Shown: in pieces, positions 36,441 through 37,910 of the stretch
How the letters are laid out: each line of letters starts with the position of its first letter
How positions within the stretch are numbered: the stretch's first letter is position 1
Origin: a virus
DNA: 37,910 bases
Reading direction: 5' to 3' (one strand)
Virus record (IMG/VR): IMGVR_UViG_3300050821_002720
Span: 1-37,910 of that record
Made by a program: the position numbers and the translations under genes
Notes under the pieces: model-generated
Database searches by the model: none
The model's input: only the letters and a program-made list of their open reading frames with translations
What the model was told of the DNA's origin: nothing

Positions 36441-37910
36441 CTTTGCCTACGTCATAACTAAAGCCATGAGTCTCATCCACAACAAAACTTTGCTTCCGGC
36501 CAGGATTCCTAGTACTATCTGGGCTATAAATCCAACTTTCCTTATCCGTTACCACCATTAAGCCATAGGTTAGGGCGTCGTAGGCATGGTCTTCGGATTT
36601 GTCGTTTATCTCCTCTGGCTTAGTATCGGAGTAGGGCAGATCAGGAATGGTGCGAATAGCATTCGGACAATTCTTAGATAGCTGAATATATGGTAGGCCA
36701 TCCTCAGCAATTTCAAACAGCTGGTGGAGAAGCGCTTGGCGGTGCATCTTAGCGCTATGGCTGAGGCTATCGGCCCGAACGTGAGGAATATTATAGTCGC
36801 TAAAGGTTCGGGCAATCGTCTGGTTGCCGCCAAGGTGCGAAAAGCAGTCGTGCGGTAAGATCATAAACTCCACTGGCTCATCCTTAATAATATCGGCTAT
36901 TGTCTCGGCCCACCAAGTCGGGCTTTTTTGGCGGTCGTAGATCTCACGGTAGGCATAAAGGCGCTTAATACCGTCCTGGGATTCCGGGGCTTGGGCTAGC
37001 CAGATAGCACAGCCGTGGTCGTTGTAGCCCCAATCGAAGCCAATGTACTTATGGCAGGCATCCAGATCCACCGGCAGTTTGCCTGGTAGGACATGCAAAT
37101 CCTTATCCCATTCCGTGTAGACCTGGCCCTCAAAGACATTCCAATCGCCGTCAAGCAAGGCCGCCCGGAGCTGGTCATCCGGTATGGCATTTAAGACTTG
37201 AGTATAGCTTTCGCGGAACTGAGCCGATGGGTGGTCACTCACCTTAGCTGGGATAAAGATCCTAGATAAGCCAGTGCCAACATCAGTATATGGTTTCTCC
37301 GGTTTATATTTAACATTAGGGTCTTTTGGTTTAATGAAACGATCTTTTACCCAGCCATGACCAACATTGCCGGGGTTGCTACAGGCCATGACCCTACACC
37401 GTGGATATGTATCAGAGCGAAGTCGGGTCTTTAGGTACTCGTAATCGTCTTCCAGAAAGTGAGTAAGCTCGTCGATCAGCAGCACATGGATCTCAGCAGA
37501 CTGGTAGTTATAGCGGTCACTAATGCTGTCTAGGTAGGCTAGCTGGATAAAGCTACCATTGCTAAACTTAAAGATAGACTCCTGGGAATTATATGTAATG
37601 GTTAGCCTACGGCCATCCGGCAGCATAGCCTTGCGGCTAGTTGGAAGATTCTGGTATTTAGCAATCTGCTTCATAATCTCCTCATAGACAGACTGCTTAA
37701 GTTCTTTTAGAGTACGCCGGAAGATATAAACATGGGTATTTTCCAGCTCAATAGCGGAGGTTATAGCCTCAGCACAGAGGGCGGCCGTCTTACCACCACC
37801 AGCTGCACCGCCATAAAGTGTCTCAAAGCATTCGGTAATGTGGAACTTAGTCTGGCGCGGGGAAGGTTTATATTCCGGCAGTTTGATCTTCTGCGGCTTA
37901 GGAAGCGCTG
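36394..37910 (-). CDS. terL: Large terminase subunit TerL, 5'-truncated
   Basis: The frame runs to the window edge, giving 504 residues of the protein. The visible N-terminal part has Walker A GGAAGGGKT (about residues 36-44), then Walker B VLLIDELTHF and CSNPGNVGHGW in the ATPase domain. The nuclease domain follows: YIGFDWGYNDHG (metal-binding Asp), MILPHDCF, and DHAYDALTYGL at the C-terminal catalytic Asp. TerL translocates and cuts concatemeric DNA through the portal. An internal ATG at 37674 would drop Walker A and is not the true start. The small subunit must lie outside. Confidence 0.93.
   Translation of the reverse strand, partial: ALPKPQKIKLPEYKPSPRQTKFHITECFETLYGGAAGGGKTAALCAEAITSAIELENTHVYIFRRTLKELKQSVYEEIMKQIAKYQNLPTSRKAMLPDGRRLTITYNSQESIFKFSNGSFIQLAYLDSISDRYNYQSAEIHVLLIDELTHFLEDDYEYLKTRLRSDTYPRCRVMACSNPGNVGHGWVKDRFIKPKDPNVKYKPEKPYTDVGTGLSRIFIPAKVSDHPSAQFRESYTQVLNAIPDDQLRAALLDGDWNVFEGQVYTEWDKDLHVLPGKLPVDLDACHKYIGFDWGYNDHGCAIWLAQAPESQDGIKRLYAYREIYDRQKSPTWWAETIADIIKDEPVEFMILPHDCFSHLGGNQTIARTFSDYNIPHVRADSLSHSAKMHRQALLHQLFEIAEDGLPYIQLSKNCPNAIRTIPDLPYSDTKPEEINDKSEDHAYDALTYGLMVVTDKESWIYSPDSTRNPGRKQSFVVDETHGFSYDVGKAIQESGQVVQDWRYI

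Overview
The window is a 37.9 kb slice of a tailed-phage genome; short-tailed (podovirus-like) morphology is the best guess. Evidence is a large terminase, a P22-like portal, an acidic scaffold, a major capsid protein, a tail adaptor, fibre and injection-type proteins, a GH25 endolysin with a holin, and no tape-measure gene. Both ends cut through genes (an unknown CDS at 1-363, the terminase at the right edge), and no polymerase, primase, helicase or integrase is visible, so the genome continues outside. The host is a bacterium: there are sigma70-type promoters, Shine-Dalgarno sites, perfect DnaA boxes, a peptidoglycan hydrolase, and TAA/TAG/TGA all act as stops. I cannot name the host.

Layout. 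1-4.6 kb (+): small early/DNA-metabolism genes (ParB-fold protein, PD-(D/E)XK nuclease, possible ssDNA-binding protein, DIP1984-like protein, zinc-ribbon peptides) and a tRNA locus. 4.6-7.6 kb (-): lysis cassette. 7.7-11.3 kb (+): GroES and GroEL, small unknowns and a secreted protein. 11.3-19.8 kb (-): injection-type proteins, tail hub, adaptor and a C1q-like fibre. 19.9-23.6 kb (+): small genes, a coiled-coil protein and a large fibre. 23.6-32.7 kb (-): glycosidase, repeat fibre, decoration, capsid, HNH, scaffold and portal. 32.7-33.3 kb: origin-like region. 33.3-34.7 kb (-): RHH-like protein and ExeA-type ATPase. 34.8-36.4 kb (+): regulators. 36.4-37.9 kb (-): terminase.

Four observations stand out. 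(1) At 4.1-4.26 kb a class-I tRNA is circularly permuted: its 3' half lies upstream of its 5' half, with a complete tRNA-Gly nested between them. Acceptor (7/7) and anticodon (5/5) stems pair perfectly, and the flanks contain further helices that could bring the halves together. (2) Eight operons share one leader architecture: a -10 box (often extended), the hexamer TAGGCA 5-8 nt later (degenerate in one), usually 3 nt, then an AGCCC-type terminator hairpin with a T-tract just before the ribosome binding site. This looks like an attenuation/antitermination system for late genes. (3) Several early genes have -35/-10 promoters lying 8-11 nt from the start codon, which implies leaderless mRNAs, and three share a TTGAYRTCA motif at the -35. 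(4) Three genes appear to start on ATT/ATA or ATC behind good Shine-Dalgarno sites.

How the parts may fit (inference): leaderless sigma70 promoters give early expression of GroES/EL and regulators; the ATPase, RHH-like protein and origin support replication; the attenuated leaders are then released together for virion and lysis genes.
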